Shown: positions 35,421-47,069 of the stretch, one piece after another
How the letters are laid out: every line of letters begins with the position of its first letter
Position numbering within the stretch: the stretch's first letter is position 1
Origin: Gymnothorax reevesii
Lineage: Eukaryota; Chordata; Actinopteri; Anguilliformes; Muraenidae
Length of the DNA: 64,000 nt
Reading direction: 5' to 3'
NCBI GenBank assembly: GCA_029721435.1
Contig: CM056592.1
Location: 35,537,611-35,601,610 of the forward strand
Program-made: the position numbers and the translations under genes
The notes under the pieces: model-generated
What the model was told of the DNA's origin: nothing
The model's database searches: none
The model's input: only the letters and a program-made list of their open reading frames with translations

Positions 35421-37917
35421 GAGGTTAAAGTTTTCTGGAGAGCTGTGTTGTCTTCTGACAACTCTTGTTTGAAAGATTCTCCTGGTTTGCGTCATCTTGT
35501 TACCGGATATTTATGAGAGAGGTGATTATGAACTGATTCTGTTGTTTTGAAAAAGTGTCACCAGATCTTCCCATTATGTCAGTCGCTGCTTTGCATTCAT
35601 CGCAAACATTACGCATCCTTGATATTGCAGTTTCTATCAGTTCTTCGTCGGCAATTGCCCTCCAGCTGTGTCGATGGGGATTTCTTTTTAGCTCATAAAC
35701 CCAACCCGGGTGCCAGGAGCCCATCAGTTCTGTCCCAGGCTGTATACTTGTTGTCAGATTTCTCATGTGGAAAGCAAGAGTGACTCCCTGGAAGTCTTTT
35801 AGACTCAACCCTTGTGTTAGATTTGCAATTTTGTTGGGTAGAGGTGTGTGTACTTGAAACGGTACAAGGAACAAGGCCTTTTCAACATTTATTTATTTTG
35901 TACTTGCAGTGTTGCTCTGAAAATGAATACAGATTTTCAAAAATTGAAAGACTTGGTACAAGATCGCTGAGTAAGTTGTCATAATTTATTTTTGGGGGGG
36001 AGAGAGGCTCTGAATAGATGACTTTTTTGTACAAATGATAATCAAAAATATTTACATTTGTGCTTTAGGTGCTTGTTGACTGGGATGTTTTACTGTGTGT
36101 GTGATTGGTTGTTGCGTGGCATGATTTCTTTGCCATATCTCAGGTTCGAGAGTTGGTAGTGTGGGGGATTTCCCCTTCTGCGTTGTGCATTTTAAGTATT
36201 GTAAGCAATAAGTAATAACACACTCAGTCAAAGGCAGTTGATATTAGTTTATACGTGCACGGGAAGCCACACTTTACAGACAAAAGTCCTAGGTGGAGAC
36301 CTCCTTGAAACGGGGGTGACCACAGATCTTATTCACAACAGGAGGGGAGGAGTTACAGTGAACAAAGAGAAAGGGCCGGAAGGTTACAGTAATTAAATCC
36401 TTATATAAACAGCTACACCTACAGTTCAGGAGGTACACACTATGAAATAAAGAATTTCCACCACAGTTGACATCCAAATATTTGTCCTATTCTGGCTAAG
36501 ACTGAAAGCGTAAGAAGAGACTGGATGAATTTCGTGCTGATCTATAATTGAATGAATCACAATGGCCCCAAACGATTCTCCTGGGATTTGAAGGAACATT
36601 TGAAAGTGTTGGCACAGGACTAGTAAGAGGCCTGGAACTGACCCTTGAGGAACACCTTGTAAGACTGGAATATCAGAAGCATGAAATTATTTAACTCAAA
36701 CTTCTAAGTGTTTTACCCATTAATATTGCATTATGTGCGAGTGCACACTGCGAAGTTATGGGTTTATTTCATTATGCATGGTTCTCCGCATCATGATGCG
36801 ATAGTGCGCTTACTTCTTAAGTACAGGAGGAAATAAGCCAAACAAACATTTTTGAGCAAAAGACTCAATCTGTTACTCTGCACGGGATTCCGTCTTGGTG
36901 CGTGTGGTGTTAAAACGTCGTGTTACATCAGCGGGGTGAGTTATGAGGGCTATAGCCCGAGTGTTCATCTTGTGACTGGTGGGGCAGTGCCAATGAGTGC
37001 TCGTTATTTTGCAAGATGTCCTCCTCTAGGTTGACCTTTCTACAGCGAGAGACAAAAGGCCAAAAAGCGCTCCTCTCATGAGCTGCTGCTGTAAGATTGC
37101 TATCTCTGCTCTTGTAAAGATGGGAGCTCGACACTTACAGGACCACGTTTTCGACCCACTCCTTAAAGCGCTCATCCAGGAAGCCCTGGAAATTGCATAC
37201 CTCAGCTGGGTGAAGTGGCTGGATAGGATATTGCACATAGAACGATTTCATCCCTCCAGCCTTCTGTAATATTTGACAAAATATGATTGGAGGAAGAATG
37301 TAGTTTCATTTACCTCAGTTCCTCTGTCCCAGGAACAGTGAATTTGAATTTGATAATAAATGAAGTGCTGTGGGGCAGTTCAATCACTTCCCTGATGAAG
37401 GCACCGCACTATAGTACGTGGAGATGGAGTGTCATTGGACTGGATCGCTTTTGGACTGTACTGTTCAGGATAGGGCTGGAGGCTCTGCTAGGGGATTCGC
37501 ATTTGGCACCGCCATCATCTAGTCCACAAGAGGGACCAGTTCAATGACAATCTGGATTTCATTGGTTTTTAATGACCACCCGCTGGTCAAAAAGGGGAAA
37601 GAATACTCATCTGACCCAGCCTGGCTCCGCCAGCCTTCGTACTTCCGCTTAATTTTATTTCACTTCAGTACTTACTCTGGTCACTCGGAGCTCTGCCTTG
37701 TTTACCTCGGCAGAAAGTCCGCTGGACCAACCAACGAACAGAAGGCGTGGCCGAGAGCCATGATGTAGCAGCTGCGCCGAGTTTGAAATTGTGGTCTCCG
37801 AAATCAACGATCGCCACGGACATAGATACATGGGAGGCCATTCGCTCTGTCTTGGAGAAAATTCCCGGGTATCAGCGACTTATAGCCACAACAAGATGAA
37901 TGTTTGGGTAGTTTTTG

Positions 37918-38000
37918 CCCTCGGCCCGACTTCAGGCCGAAGGATAGTGTCATCAGTTCTTCGTCTGTCTGTCCGTGTGTGCACCGTCAGGCCGAGGTTT
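37918..38000 (+). repeat. Hairpin-headed repeat (CCCTCGGCC...GGCCGAAGG)
   Basis: A hairpin at 37918-37943 pairs 8 of 9 positions. It is followed by cttcgtctgtctgtccgtg and a third arm-like caggccgagg near 37988-37997, paralleling the arm reuse seen at 32688 and 34699. Confidence 0.55.
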
Positions 38001-39599
38001 GTTCAAACATGGGCGTTTCTGGTTTGAATGGAAATGATGTTGTAGCACTGCTCCCTACAGATTGTCGTATCTACTTAATAGCCATCATGAAACGGGCACC
38101 CTGTTCATCTCTGTGAGAGACAGCCAAACCACCTCAGCTAGCTTGTAGTTTCTAGTGTTACATTGCCGGCGAATTTCACACTATTTAAGTTAGCAGCAAA
38201 CTTTTTAAAAGCCGTGTTTTTGTTCATGTCACAAGACCTATTCGCTCTCAGTGTTATGTTGTCATTATCCATGAATGAAATAGCTGTCTGAGACAGCCAA
38301 ACGCTTAGAGCCAAACTGTGTTGCTGTAAAGTTAGATAGTGAGCTCGGTATGATGTTGGAGCTTATGTAAATAATGCGCTATTCTCGTCGATTCTGCCGT
38401 TCATCATCGCCAAACGTTAGTGATTAGTTTACAGGTACACCAATGATTTTTAACTTCAGACAAGCACCCCCCCACCAGGAAGTAAACACTTGTCAATGAC
38501 GACTACCCAGACTCTGTGTACGAAGTAAAGCGAAGAAGCAAAGTTTGGTTTTACCAGGTCACATCCGACCCTGTTCTTCTGCAAAACTGACAGAAGTTAA
38601 CTTTGGCCGTTACATGTTGTGGAAAAGAGTGTCAGATGCCTCAAGTCTCCTTATTGCGTGGGGCTCTCATTCACGTAGCATGGCTTACGGTTGCAGACGG
38701 TCGATTGTTTGGAAATTGGAATGGGAAGCATGTCAGTTGGGTGGCACATTATAACCACACAAAAAACAAGAGCTGTTTCCATTGGGGTTCTTTCCACGCC
38801 TTCCTGAATTGACAGAGTTACAACATAGGCTGGAGAGTAGCATTTGCAAAGGCAGGATGCACAAGCCCTTCGGATCGACAGTTTTGCCTGTCTGTGCGGT
38901 TGGCCACTCGGTTTTGCTTGATGCGCTTATCAACCCTAGTCCTGCCGACCGCCGATATTTATAGGAACGACACCCGTTTTGCTGTGTGCCAACCTTTGAT
39001 ATATTGTTCCTCAGTAGCTGTTTCTCTGCAGGTCTGTCCTCGACAACTATATGCCTAGAGGTAGGACAAGGGTTAATTTTCTATTTGCTAGTACTGGATT
39101 ACTGGCCTTCATGCATATTTATATGGACATGATTTTTTTTTTTTTTCCTCTTTGTTCAACGAAATCCCATCTCATTCTCATCGTTTTCGACAATGTAAAA
39201 GCGGGAGATAATTTTGCCAAGATATTAGGAACTAGAGAATTACAAATCTCTGCGCTCCAATTGTACTAGCTGTCTAATATCTGCATTCACTGAAGAAATA
39301 AATGAACTCGGAGGTCAAGGAAAAATGTAACGCACTCTTATATTTTTATGACAAAATATTTCAGCCTGCTTACGTTTTGACCCAGTTGAGAGCTTTATAC
39401 GGGAGAGCAGAATCTCTTTATAAGTATCTCTTTATAGAACCTCTGTACTGCATTGTATGTAGCCAGAGGATTTTGAATGGAATCTATGGGAATTCAGAAT
39501 TTGTACGCAGCGCTTTCAGTTATCTCGGACCCTTTGATAGGAGACTTGGACGCATGAAAACGGACAAGACTTTTGAATTTGGTGAAAAGAAAGCAATGG

Positions 39600-39832
39600 T
39601 TAACCCTCAGAGCACTCAAACAGATGTTCAAAAAATGATAAATTAAATTATCTTGTGCTGTTGAAAACCTATCATGTGGCAACTTGTTTAAAAGCGCTCC
39701 CGCATGGAGCTCTGGGACTCCCTGCGGGAGCTCTTTTAAACAAGTTGCCACATGATAGGTTTTCATCAGCACTGAATTTGATATCTTGCATCATTGAGCA
39801 ACTCTGTCTGTATTTAGTGCTCTAAGGGTTTA
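39600..39832. mobile_element. Short TTAA element (family 1), strongly palindromic
   Basis: TTAACCCTCAGAGCACTCAA starts it, and the inverted end agtgctctaagggttta has TTAA mutated to TTTA. Internal arms (gaaaacctatcatgtggcaac, with gtttaaaagcgctcccg) fold against tcccgcgggagctc-like and inverted copies around 39700, so the whole element is a near-palindrome. Confidence 0.85.
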
Positions 39833-40399
39833 GAAATTTCACTGCCTGTGTCATTTGCAAAAATTTTTGGCACCAAAAGTCAAAGCAATGAAGACAAAGA
39901 AGGTGAAAGAGTGACACTGGCGGCCACTCCTGTTCCCAGCTCTCATGGTCCGTTCTATTCTGATCACCCTCCTGTTACCAGCACATACTGACAGGTAAAT
40001 GGGTATTAACTGCGAGGCAAAGTGTGCGTATGACTTTTGATTAATTATCACAGTATCATAGTCGGATAATTTTGCAAATCATCTCATGTACCAATGACCC
40101 GGGGAACAATAAAAAAAGAGCTTCTGTGTGATGACCGTATGATCTGTGTACTGCTCAATGCTGGAGCGGGGTAATTCGACAGTCATCTGATGTCTAACAG
40201 CTAGGAAAACATTTGCTCTCAAGTTTTCTGTTTTTTTTTAGTGTAGCCATTATAAGAGATTTTTTTTCTGAATGTTTTTTTTTTTTTTTTCTCAAATTCT
40301 TCCCTGTTCTAGAACTCTAGGTGGCTTCGTGTTTGATTGTTATCTTCCTAAGCCAGTGTTCTAGACTTGACTTGCTATACAAAACAGTAGTGATTGCTA

Positions 40400-40918
40400 A
40401 TCCAAAAAAGTTCATACTGTCTGTAGTAACTAATTTACGTTGACGTTCTTTTTTTTCAAACAGAAAAGGTTTTATCCTACCTTGACATGTTTCGACGGGA
40501 TACTCCCGTCTTCTTCAGAAGAGTCACCAATGTTGCGAGTGACGCGTCTTATCAGCTGATGTTAGTCATATTATGGACTGGGACAAGGCCAAAGTCATCC
40601 GCACTCAGATCGACATGAACGCTGGATCATGGAGGCAATTGAAATCAGGAAGCGGGCCCACAGGACCATGAACCGGGACGAGGGGGCATACACGCTTTCC
40701 CACACCTGGAGTGCCATCTTGGAGGAGCGGCCGGACAGCACGAGGCGTGGCCGCCCTGTCAAATCTGACAGGGCGGCCACGCCTCGCTAACATCAGCTGA
40801 TAAGACGCGTCACTCGCAACATCGGTGACTCTTCTGAAGAAGACGGGAGTATCCCGTTGAAACATGTCAAGGTAGGATAAAACCTTTTCTGTTTGAAAAA
40901 TAAGAACGTCAACGTAAA
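40400..40918 (+). mobile_element. Penelope-like element remnant in foldback form, 14-bp target duplication
   Basis: Exact direct repeats AGTAGTGATTGCTA flank it (40386-40399 and 40918-40931, sharing the boundary base). Arms of 131 bp are inverted (40435-40565 and 40787-40917). The loop has a frame from 40617 reading EAIEIRKRAHRTMNRDEG, the C-terminal signature of the GIY-YIG endonuclease of Penelope-like elements (NRDEG). A second perfect 20-bp palindrome lies at 40742-40785. Inverted copies of the terminus are known for Penelope-like elements. The RT is absent. Confidence 0.7.
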
Positions 40919-41589
40919 GTAGTGATTGCTACATCACCGTTTGAAGGTTTTTTGAAGAACATTTTAATCATATTTGTCATGGTTTTCCTGAAGTGATGAT
41001 TATATTGAAGAGTATGAGCAATTATATTTGAAAAGTATGCATAAAAGAAGAAGGTCAAACAATCAATATTTGCGATTGTTTCAAGGTCAGGAAAGATTGT
41101 ATTTATTATCAAGTTTAGAACTTCTGTTGATTCAACTTTCCCAAGACAGAATTCCTGTGGAAAATTTCTGTGAAAATCTGAACTGTGAACGCGTCCGGCG
41201 TTCGGAACATATTTTATCTTTTTTTTTTTTTTGGCCTGATGAATTTTCTTGTAAATTTGCAGTAACATACTACTAGACCAGACATCTCCAGACATTTTTC
41301 TCGGATTTTTGACTGAATCATTTTTGTCCGTTTTATGGGCCCTTGAAATTTTGGCTCCAATGTTAAAGATAGGACTGAGAAATTAAAAAAAATTATTTCT
41401 CAAAAACTGTGTGATAATTTTTTTTTTTCTAAATCAGGCAATCAACTTAACTTGGTACTATCAATGTACAGTGCGTATGCCATTTTGATTGAATTGACAG
41501 AAGTGGGTCTATTGGGGGCGCTGTACTTTAACATTGGGTCTTATGGAGAATGGGCCAAATCGCCTGTGGAAGCTAAATGGTTGCAGATA

Positions 41590-42018
41590 GAGATTAAGTT
41601 TGTATTACTGACATATAGGAAGTAATTTATGACCTATATTTTGGGCTGTGTTAAAGTTGACCTTGAAAGGTCAAACTTGAGGTCAAGCAAAATGCTACAA
41701 TTTTCGAAGGTTTCTACTAGGCTTGAAAATATTGAAGATTGGGAACATATGTGCATTGAACACTTATAGGAAGTCATGTATGAACTTTCATTTGGTGACC
41801 TTCATATTGACCTTTGAAGGTCTAACTTGACCTGGAGAAAATTTAATGGCTTATATCACTGAAAAGGTCACAGATGGAGCCTAGGTTTGTGTTTGCTGAC
41901 ATAGGAAGTCACCTATGCACTTTCATTTAGTGTTATTCAGCTTGACTGTTGATGACATTTGATGGTCAAACGACATAATACAATTACAATGACTTGTCTT
42001 GCCAAAATGGTCACTGAT
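41590..42018 (+). repeat. GGTCA-rich ~150-bp tandem array, left part
   Basis: Degenerate units share taggaagtca, atgaactttcatttggtgac, ttgacctttgaaggtc and cttgtatcac...ggtcacagatggagcc. The array resumes at 43609 after the L2 insertion. The related stretch 41280-41590 is too diverged to divide into units. Confidence 0.7.
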
Positions 42019-43608
42019 CAGAATCAGAATCACTTTTATTCGCCAAATGCATCAATGTATACACAGGAATTTGACTTAACATCCAGCGCTCAACCGAACT
42101 AGACAGGCAAACAGTAATGTGCAAAGCACTAGCAAGACATGCCAAGACATATTAAAAACAGTTTAATAAATAAATAGGAATAATAATGAAATGGTCAAAA
42201 ACCAGCCTCCCATTGGGGGGGTGTGTGTGTTTATCAGTCATTAAGTCAGCTATTAAGGAGGGAAATAGCCTTGGGGGAAAAAAGCTATTAAGGTGGCGTG
42301 AAGTCCTTGACCTGATGGCACAGTACCGCCTACCCGAGGGAAGCAGCTGAAAGATGTTGCTTGCAGGATGAGACTGATCAGCAACAATTTTACCCGCCCT
42401 TTTCCTGACCCTGGCCTCATACGGTAATGGGTCACTGATTGATTGACAGCTACCTCTGCCCAGTCAGATTCTCTGCTGTGCGCATGATACATTGCAGCCT
42501 GTTCTTTGCAAGAGCGGATGCTGAGGCAAACCACACCGTGATGGATGAAGTCAGAAGGCTTTCCACAGTGGCTCTGTAAAACCTGGCCCCGAACAGAGCT
42601 GGAGACATAAAATTTCCGTAACCGCCTCAGGAAATGCATTCCGCTGTGTGCCCTCTTAATAACGGAGGAGGCGTTTTCGTCCCATTTGAGGTCGTCCGTT
42701 CTTGTGGTGCCTAGAAATTTGAATGACTCCACAACCTTGGCAGCAGAGTTATTGACAGTTAAGGGTAGTACAGCGGAGGGGGGTTTGGCGGAAGTCTATC
42801 AGCATTTCCATTGTCTTTGGGTGGAGTTCCAGATTATTTTTGTCACACCACGCAGCCAATTGAGACACTTCCTGCCTATAAGCAGACTCGTCCTTGCCCT
42901 TGATAAGGCCGACCAAGGTGGTGTCATCAGCAAATTTAATTTGCTGGATAGTTATTACCGGATGTGCAGTCATTGGTGTACGGTGAGTATAGAAATGGTG
43001 AAATCACGCACCCCTGAGGTGCTTCAATGTTGGTGGACCGGGGATCAGACAGGTGGTGGTCGAGCCGCACCTGCTGCTGCCTGTTGGTAAGGAAATCCAT
43101 GATCCAGCGGCAGGTAGAAGGTTCCACCCCTATCAGTGACAACTTCCCCAGCAGCCGCTCGGGTATGATTGTATTAAAGGCGGCGCTGAAATCCACAAAC
43201 GGTATTCTGACATAAGAGCCAGGAGAATCAAGATGGTCCAGAGCAAAATGCAGGCTTAGGTTAACTGCATCATCCACTGAGCGCTTTGCTCTGTATGCAA
43301 ACTGAAATGGATAAAGATGGGGGGGCTGTGATGGATTTGAGATGGGACAGAAACAACTGCTCTAGACATTTCATGACCACTGATGTAAGGGCCATGTTCC
43401 TGCATTCATTGAGGCCCAGGACACTGTTCTTCTTCGGGACTGGGATAATGTTGGATGATTTAAAACAGGCAGGAACTTATCATAAGACAACAGACTGATT
43501 GAAAATGTCTGTAAAAACTGCAGCAAGCTGCCCTGCGCAGTGCTTCAAAGTGGCAGGTGAAATCCTGTCTGGGCCCCCTGCTTTTCATACATTCTGGCGA
43601 CTGAATTG
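42019..43608 (-). mobile_element. 5'-truncated L2-type LINE
   Basis: The 3' end on the minus strand is at 42019, with the usual fish L2 tail (plus-strand cagaatcagaatcac, then acaggaatttgact). The element interrupts the GGTCA array. It holds the RT motifs described separately and lacks its endonuclease. No clear target duplication was recognised. Confidence 0.8.
42253..43277 (-). pseudogene. LINE reverse transcriptase, frameshifted
   Basis: Three minus-strand frames join in order. 43277-42936 has VDFSAAFNTIIPERLL and APQGCVISPFLYSPYTNDC. 42973-42749 has IKFADDTTLVGLI, whose FADD is the polymerase active site, and AAWCDKNNLELHPKTMEM. 42732-42253 has ESFKFLGTTRTDDLKWDEN and HFLRRLRKF. This order is diagnostic of L2/CR1-type LINEs. 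Frameshifts near 42950 and 42740 show it is dead. Confidence 0.88.
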
Positions 43609-44213
43609 CACACACAGATGGAGTCTGTTTGTATTACAGACATATAGGAAGTCATATATGAACTTTCATTTGGTGACATTCGTATTGACCTTCAAAGGTC
43701 AAATGTGACCTCATGAAAATTCAATGACTTGTATCACTAAAGCGGTCACAGATGGAGCCTATGTTTTTGTTACTGACATCAAGGAATTCACTTTCATTTG
43801 GTGACATTCAGCTTGACTGTCAGTGACCTTTGAGAGTCAAACTCCACAGTAAAATTACAATGACTTGTATCACCAGGATGGTCACAGATTGAGCCAAGGT
43901 TTGTATAGAGACATTTAGAAAGTCATATATGAAGTCCATTTGCTGACCCCAGCTCGAAATTCTGTGACCTTTTAAAGTTCACAATTGATATATTGAACAC
44001 ATATTGACATATTTGAATGACTTGTATCACCAAAACTGCTTCAGAGCTTAGGATTGTATTACTGAAGTTCTTATAAATGTATGTGAACTTTTATTTTGTG
44101 ACCTTGACATTGATTTTAATTGATTCAAATGTCAAACTTCACATGAAATTTTCATAACTTGTATCATCGCTGTAAGACTGCTTGCCTGTAAGCTACAGGA
44201 CCCTTGGTCCTAT
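43609..44213 (+). repeat. GGTCA-rich tandem array, right part, ending in a hairpin
   Basis: About four more units of the 41590 array, each with gacttgtatcac and gtcacaga-ggagcc. The right edge has two overlapping hairpins, CCTGT-AAGCT-ACAGG (44185-44199) and AGGACC-CTT-GGTCCT (44197-44211), then tatttatttattt. It stops about 90 bp before exon F of dus1l. Confidence 0.7.
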
Positions 44214-44301
44214 TTATTTATTTTTCGTTTTTATTTTTGCAACCCTAAGTAACAATTTGACTGCTCAACGTCAGCTTTGCTGTTTATCTCTGGTTCTGCA
44301 G

Positions 44302-44377
44302 GGGAATAAATGTGTCTTCAACCTGTGCCGCGGGTGCTGCAAGAAGGCGGCCTACAAGGCGACTGCCGACTGCCCTG
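44302..44377 (+). CDS. dus1l: dus1l exon F: core of the Cys-rich C-terminal module
   Basis: The acceptor is ggttctgcAG and the donor GTgagt. It encodes GNKCVFNLCRGCCKKAAYK and ATADCPG. With exon E this forms CEQCGNPKGNKCVFNLC followed by RGCC and DCPGH, a putative zinc-binding module typical of DUS1L. One base of a Gly codon is carried into exon G. The exon lies 29.8 kb from its upstream neighbour, but the phase, motif order and strand leave no doubt that it is the same gene. Confidence 0.95.
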
Positions 44378-46115
44378 GTGAGTCCCTGCGCCGCCGTTTT
44401 CCTTGGCATACCGCTACGCCCGCCTCCAGCGAGCCTGTACCATTTCACCGATCGGCTCTGACATTAATTTAGAGCTGTGTACGGGGGAAGAGAAGCAGAC
44501 GTCCCTTACTCACCTGCCAAAAACCCGAGGAGGAACATCTGGCCATTCGTTTCCCGGGATTTACTCGATGCTGTCCGACTAATGAGACACGGAACCGTGC
44601 GCCAACCCATTAGCGCTCATAATTCACTATTCCCTTCCTATGGTAAAAATAGCATCTGCGAAATGAGCGGTTCCAGAAAGCATTACGATCTGAATGGCGT
44701 TCGCAACATATCAGAGTGTAAAGGCCAATGTTAATTGGAGTGGCCATTACTCGGATTGCGTTTGATTTTTTAAAATGAAACTTTTGCTCGTACAGTTTTT
44801 CTAACAGGGATGAGTCAGGATTAGATGTAAAGGGTTGACTGGGTTCTTCTGTGGTATCTATGGCGTCACTGGCTGACTGTGGACTCTGATGGTTTAACGG
44901 CGCAGCAGGGCAAATGGCCCAGAAAATGGAAAGGTTCATCTCGGCCGTTTTCACTCAGCACGACCTCTCGAATCATATGTAGCGCTTTTGAAGTTTCGTT
45001 TCGCAGATGCGGTTTCTGCACCATAGTAAGCTCATCAGCCTGTAGGTTTAACTCTTTCCCTACGGCAAGCCGCTGCCAACGACGCGGCGAATTCTACCTT
45101 CCCCTGCGGTGAGCCTGTGTTCTGTCAAATTTTGCTCCCTTGTCAAAAAATGCTACCGTAATGCAAAGCGATCGTAAAGTCTTTGTTTCAGCCTTCATAT
45201 CGCAATATGAGTCAGGTTACAATAGCAACTTTGTTATTTGTGAACTTATTATAACAAAAGCTGATGTTATATTGAGTTGGATAAGTTTGTTTGAAGATAT
45301 ATGCTCATATACGCCATTATCATCTAATTTCTGCATTTTCAGGAAAACCCAGCGTGTACATGCAAATATATGTACGCTTACAGGTCGAAATGCGCACTGA
45401 AAATCTATTTTTATGATTTTTGAAGATACTTAAGATATGAGCGAGGAAACAGCCCGAGATTTCAGGTTTGCGCAAGCGCAGAACCGTGAGGCAGCATATT
45501 TTGAGGGGTAGCAAAATTTGACAGAACAAATTTGACAGAACACCTGTGCCAGCGGCGCGGATGTCCATTCGCAGTCCGATGAAAACATGAAATCAGTTGA
45601 CGATCGCAGTCATGGGCCACCCGTACTTCAATACTTTATATTGTGTAATTGTTTTATATAAAAGTATTCTGTAGGGAATGAGTTACGGTGTTCCATCAAT
45701 TTTTGACAGCTGGCAGCCTTATAAATCCCATTTCATCTCCTGTGGTCTGAAAACTGAGGATAGAAAAAAAAAAAAACACTGGCTCATTGAGTTTTCCCAG
45801 TCCCTATCGTGAGTTTATTACTGCAGTGTTACACAGTCAACAAATCAAGCTACACAATCAATTCACGCTTGTGCAGAAAGCAGAAACGGGAGCTTTTTTT
45901 CTAGCATTTTCTATACACATTAGTCTCACCAGGATTGGAAGGTGAATGAACGGTATACTATATTATAATTGTACAGCTGAGTCCCCATTCAAAACAATTA
46001 GGTTGATCAATAGGAGAGGGTTACTGATAGGCGTCTAATGTCGCCTGATTGAAAACTCGCCCGGCGGAAGCGGAAGCGGAAGCGGAGAGCAGTGACGTGG
46101 TGTGTTTGATTCTAG
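44378..46115 (+). other. dus1l intron F-G
   Basis: Bounded by gtgagt and gattctag. It contains a MITE-like element (45117-45542). The remaining sequence shows nothing recognised apart from a short gcggaa repeat (46064-46086) just before exon G. Confidence 0.8.
45117..45542. mobile_element. MITE-like element with ~40-bp terminal inverted repeats
   Basis: The left end GTGTTCTGTCAAATTTTGCT is the inverse of the right end. Similarity continues through a cccttgtcaaaaaatgctac block. The right terminus has an extra tandem copy of tttgacagaaca. There is no coding capacity. Confidence 0.75.
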
Positions 46116-46237
46116 GTCACGGGCTGCTGTTCAAGACGAAGCACGAGAGAGCCTTGAAGCTGAAGAGCGAAGAGGCCCTTCACGCCGCCGCGAACGGGGA
46201 GAGCAGCGTTCCGGGCGGAGGCGAGCCAGTCGCCTGA
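46116..46237 (+). CDS. dus1l: dus1l last coding exon G, stop TGA at 46235-46237
   Basis: After a gattctAG acceptor the exon completes Gly and reads HGLLFKTKHERALKLKSEEA, then a Gly/Ala-rich tail ending GGGEPVA and TGA. HGLLFKTK is the conserved DUS1L end of the Cys-rich module. The last ~20 residues are low complexity and expected to vary between species. The exon is GC-rich, unlike the AT-rich introns around it. Confidence 0.95.
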
Positions 46238-46840
46238 CGGGGCGCGGCTAATGGACATGCGCGGCCTGCCGGCTGTTCTGGACATCAGGGCCGAGGGGGT
46301 GATTCTGGATCAGCTGGGCGATACAAACACCTCCAGTTCGGGTGTGTTTGCTGCGAGGGGGAGCGACGTCAACACACTCCAGATAATGCAGGAAGGGAGA
46401 GCGTTGTGGAGCACTGCCCGCTCGCCTCCAATTAAGCGTATTTTTTTTTGTTTTCCATTCAATTTTTTTTTCTTTGTTTATCTTATTTTTTGTGGACAAG
46501 TTCAACCCCGTTTGTTTTTATTTCATTTTATTTATCTTTCATGTGTTGGTTTCTTCAGAATTATATTGACTCCTTTATCTTCTGGAAAGTCGTGCTCTGC
46601 TGAAGCGGACTTTTTTTTTGGAAACGGAAGGTTTTATCGGGCTTAAATGACTCAAGGACTGCCGCTACTTGAAATCGGTCGCTTTTATAATGCGACGGTG
46701 ATTCACGACGCCCTGCTGTTTTAGGAACAGTGGATGAAAGTCAGTTTGCCACTTGCCCATTTTAAAAGTACAAATAACAAGGTTTTTCTAGCATTGGGAA
46801 AGCATTGTATGGATCTTAATGAAATTCGGTGCAAAATAAA
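46238..46840 (+). other. dus1l: dus1l 3' UTR with candidate AATAAA poly(A) signal
   Basis: The sequence after the stop codon shows no further splice-consistent coding. The first good AATAAA lies at 46835-46840, giving a 3' UTR of about 600 nt. Runs of T at 46440-46500 and 46612-46619 are present. The exact cleavage site is inferred. Confidence 0.55.
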
Positions 46841-47069
46841 TGGTGGCTGTGTTAGAGTGAAACCTGCATGCTGATACTTGGTCATTTCTGCTGTAAATGA
46901 GTCGCAAAGATTTAAAAAGAACGGGACAGACACGGATATTTGAAGGTACTAACTGCAAATGGGTAAACATTTGTAACAAAAAAATAACCTGGCACTTGTG
47001 GAGCATCTGTTATCACACTCCAGATGCGAATCGACGTGTGACAGCTTGTAACTTACCAGTTCTAGGTTA

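Larger units (their letters stand above)
14502..44301 (+). other. Giant dus1l intron E-F (29.8 kb)
   Basis: It starts gtgagc and ends ttctgcag between two exons of the same Cys-rich module. The intron is filled with the mobile elements and repeats listed separately. Stretches where nothing was recognised: 14930-16050, 16180-16656, 16800-18290, 18363-20900, 21050-23150, 23190-24610, 25595-27285, 27900-28200, 30046-31220, 32722-34235, 35384-37915, 37944-39599, 39833-40385, 40932-41590. No third host gene was found in it on either strand. Confidence 0.85.

Noticed and set aside
37026..37269. Region around 37.0-37.3 kb with overlapping frames on both strands
   Set aside because: Considered as an exon because of CXXC-like and LLKALIQEALE text, but no splice signals or homologous family were recognised.
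39302..39646. Open frame of 114 codons
   Set aside because: It runs into the termini of a TTAA element, lacks motifs, and has no supporting splice signals.
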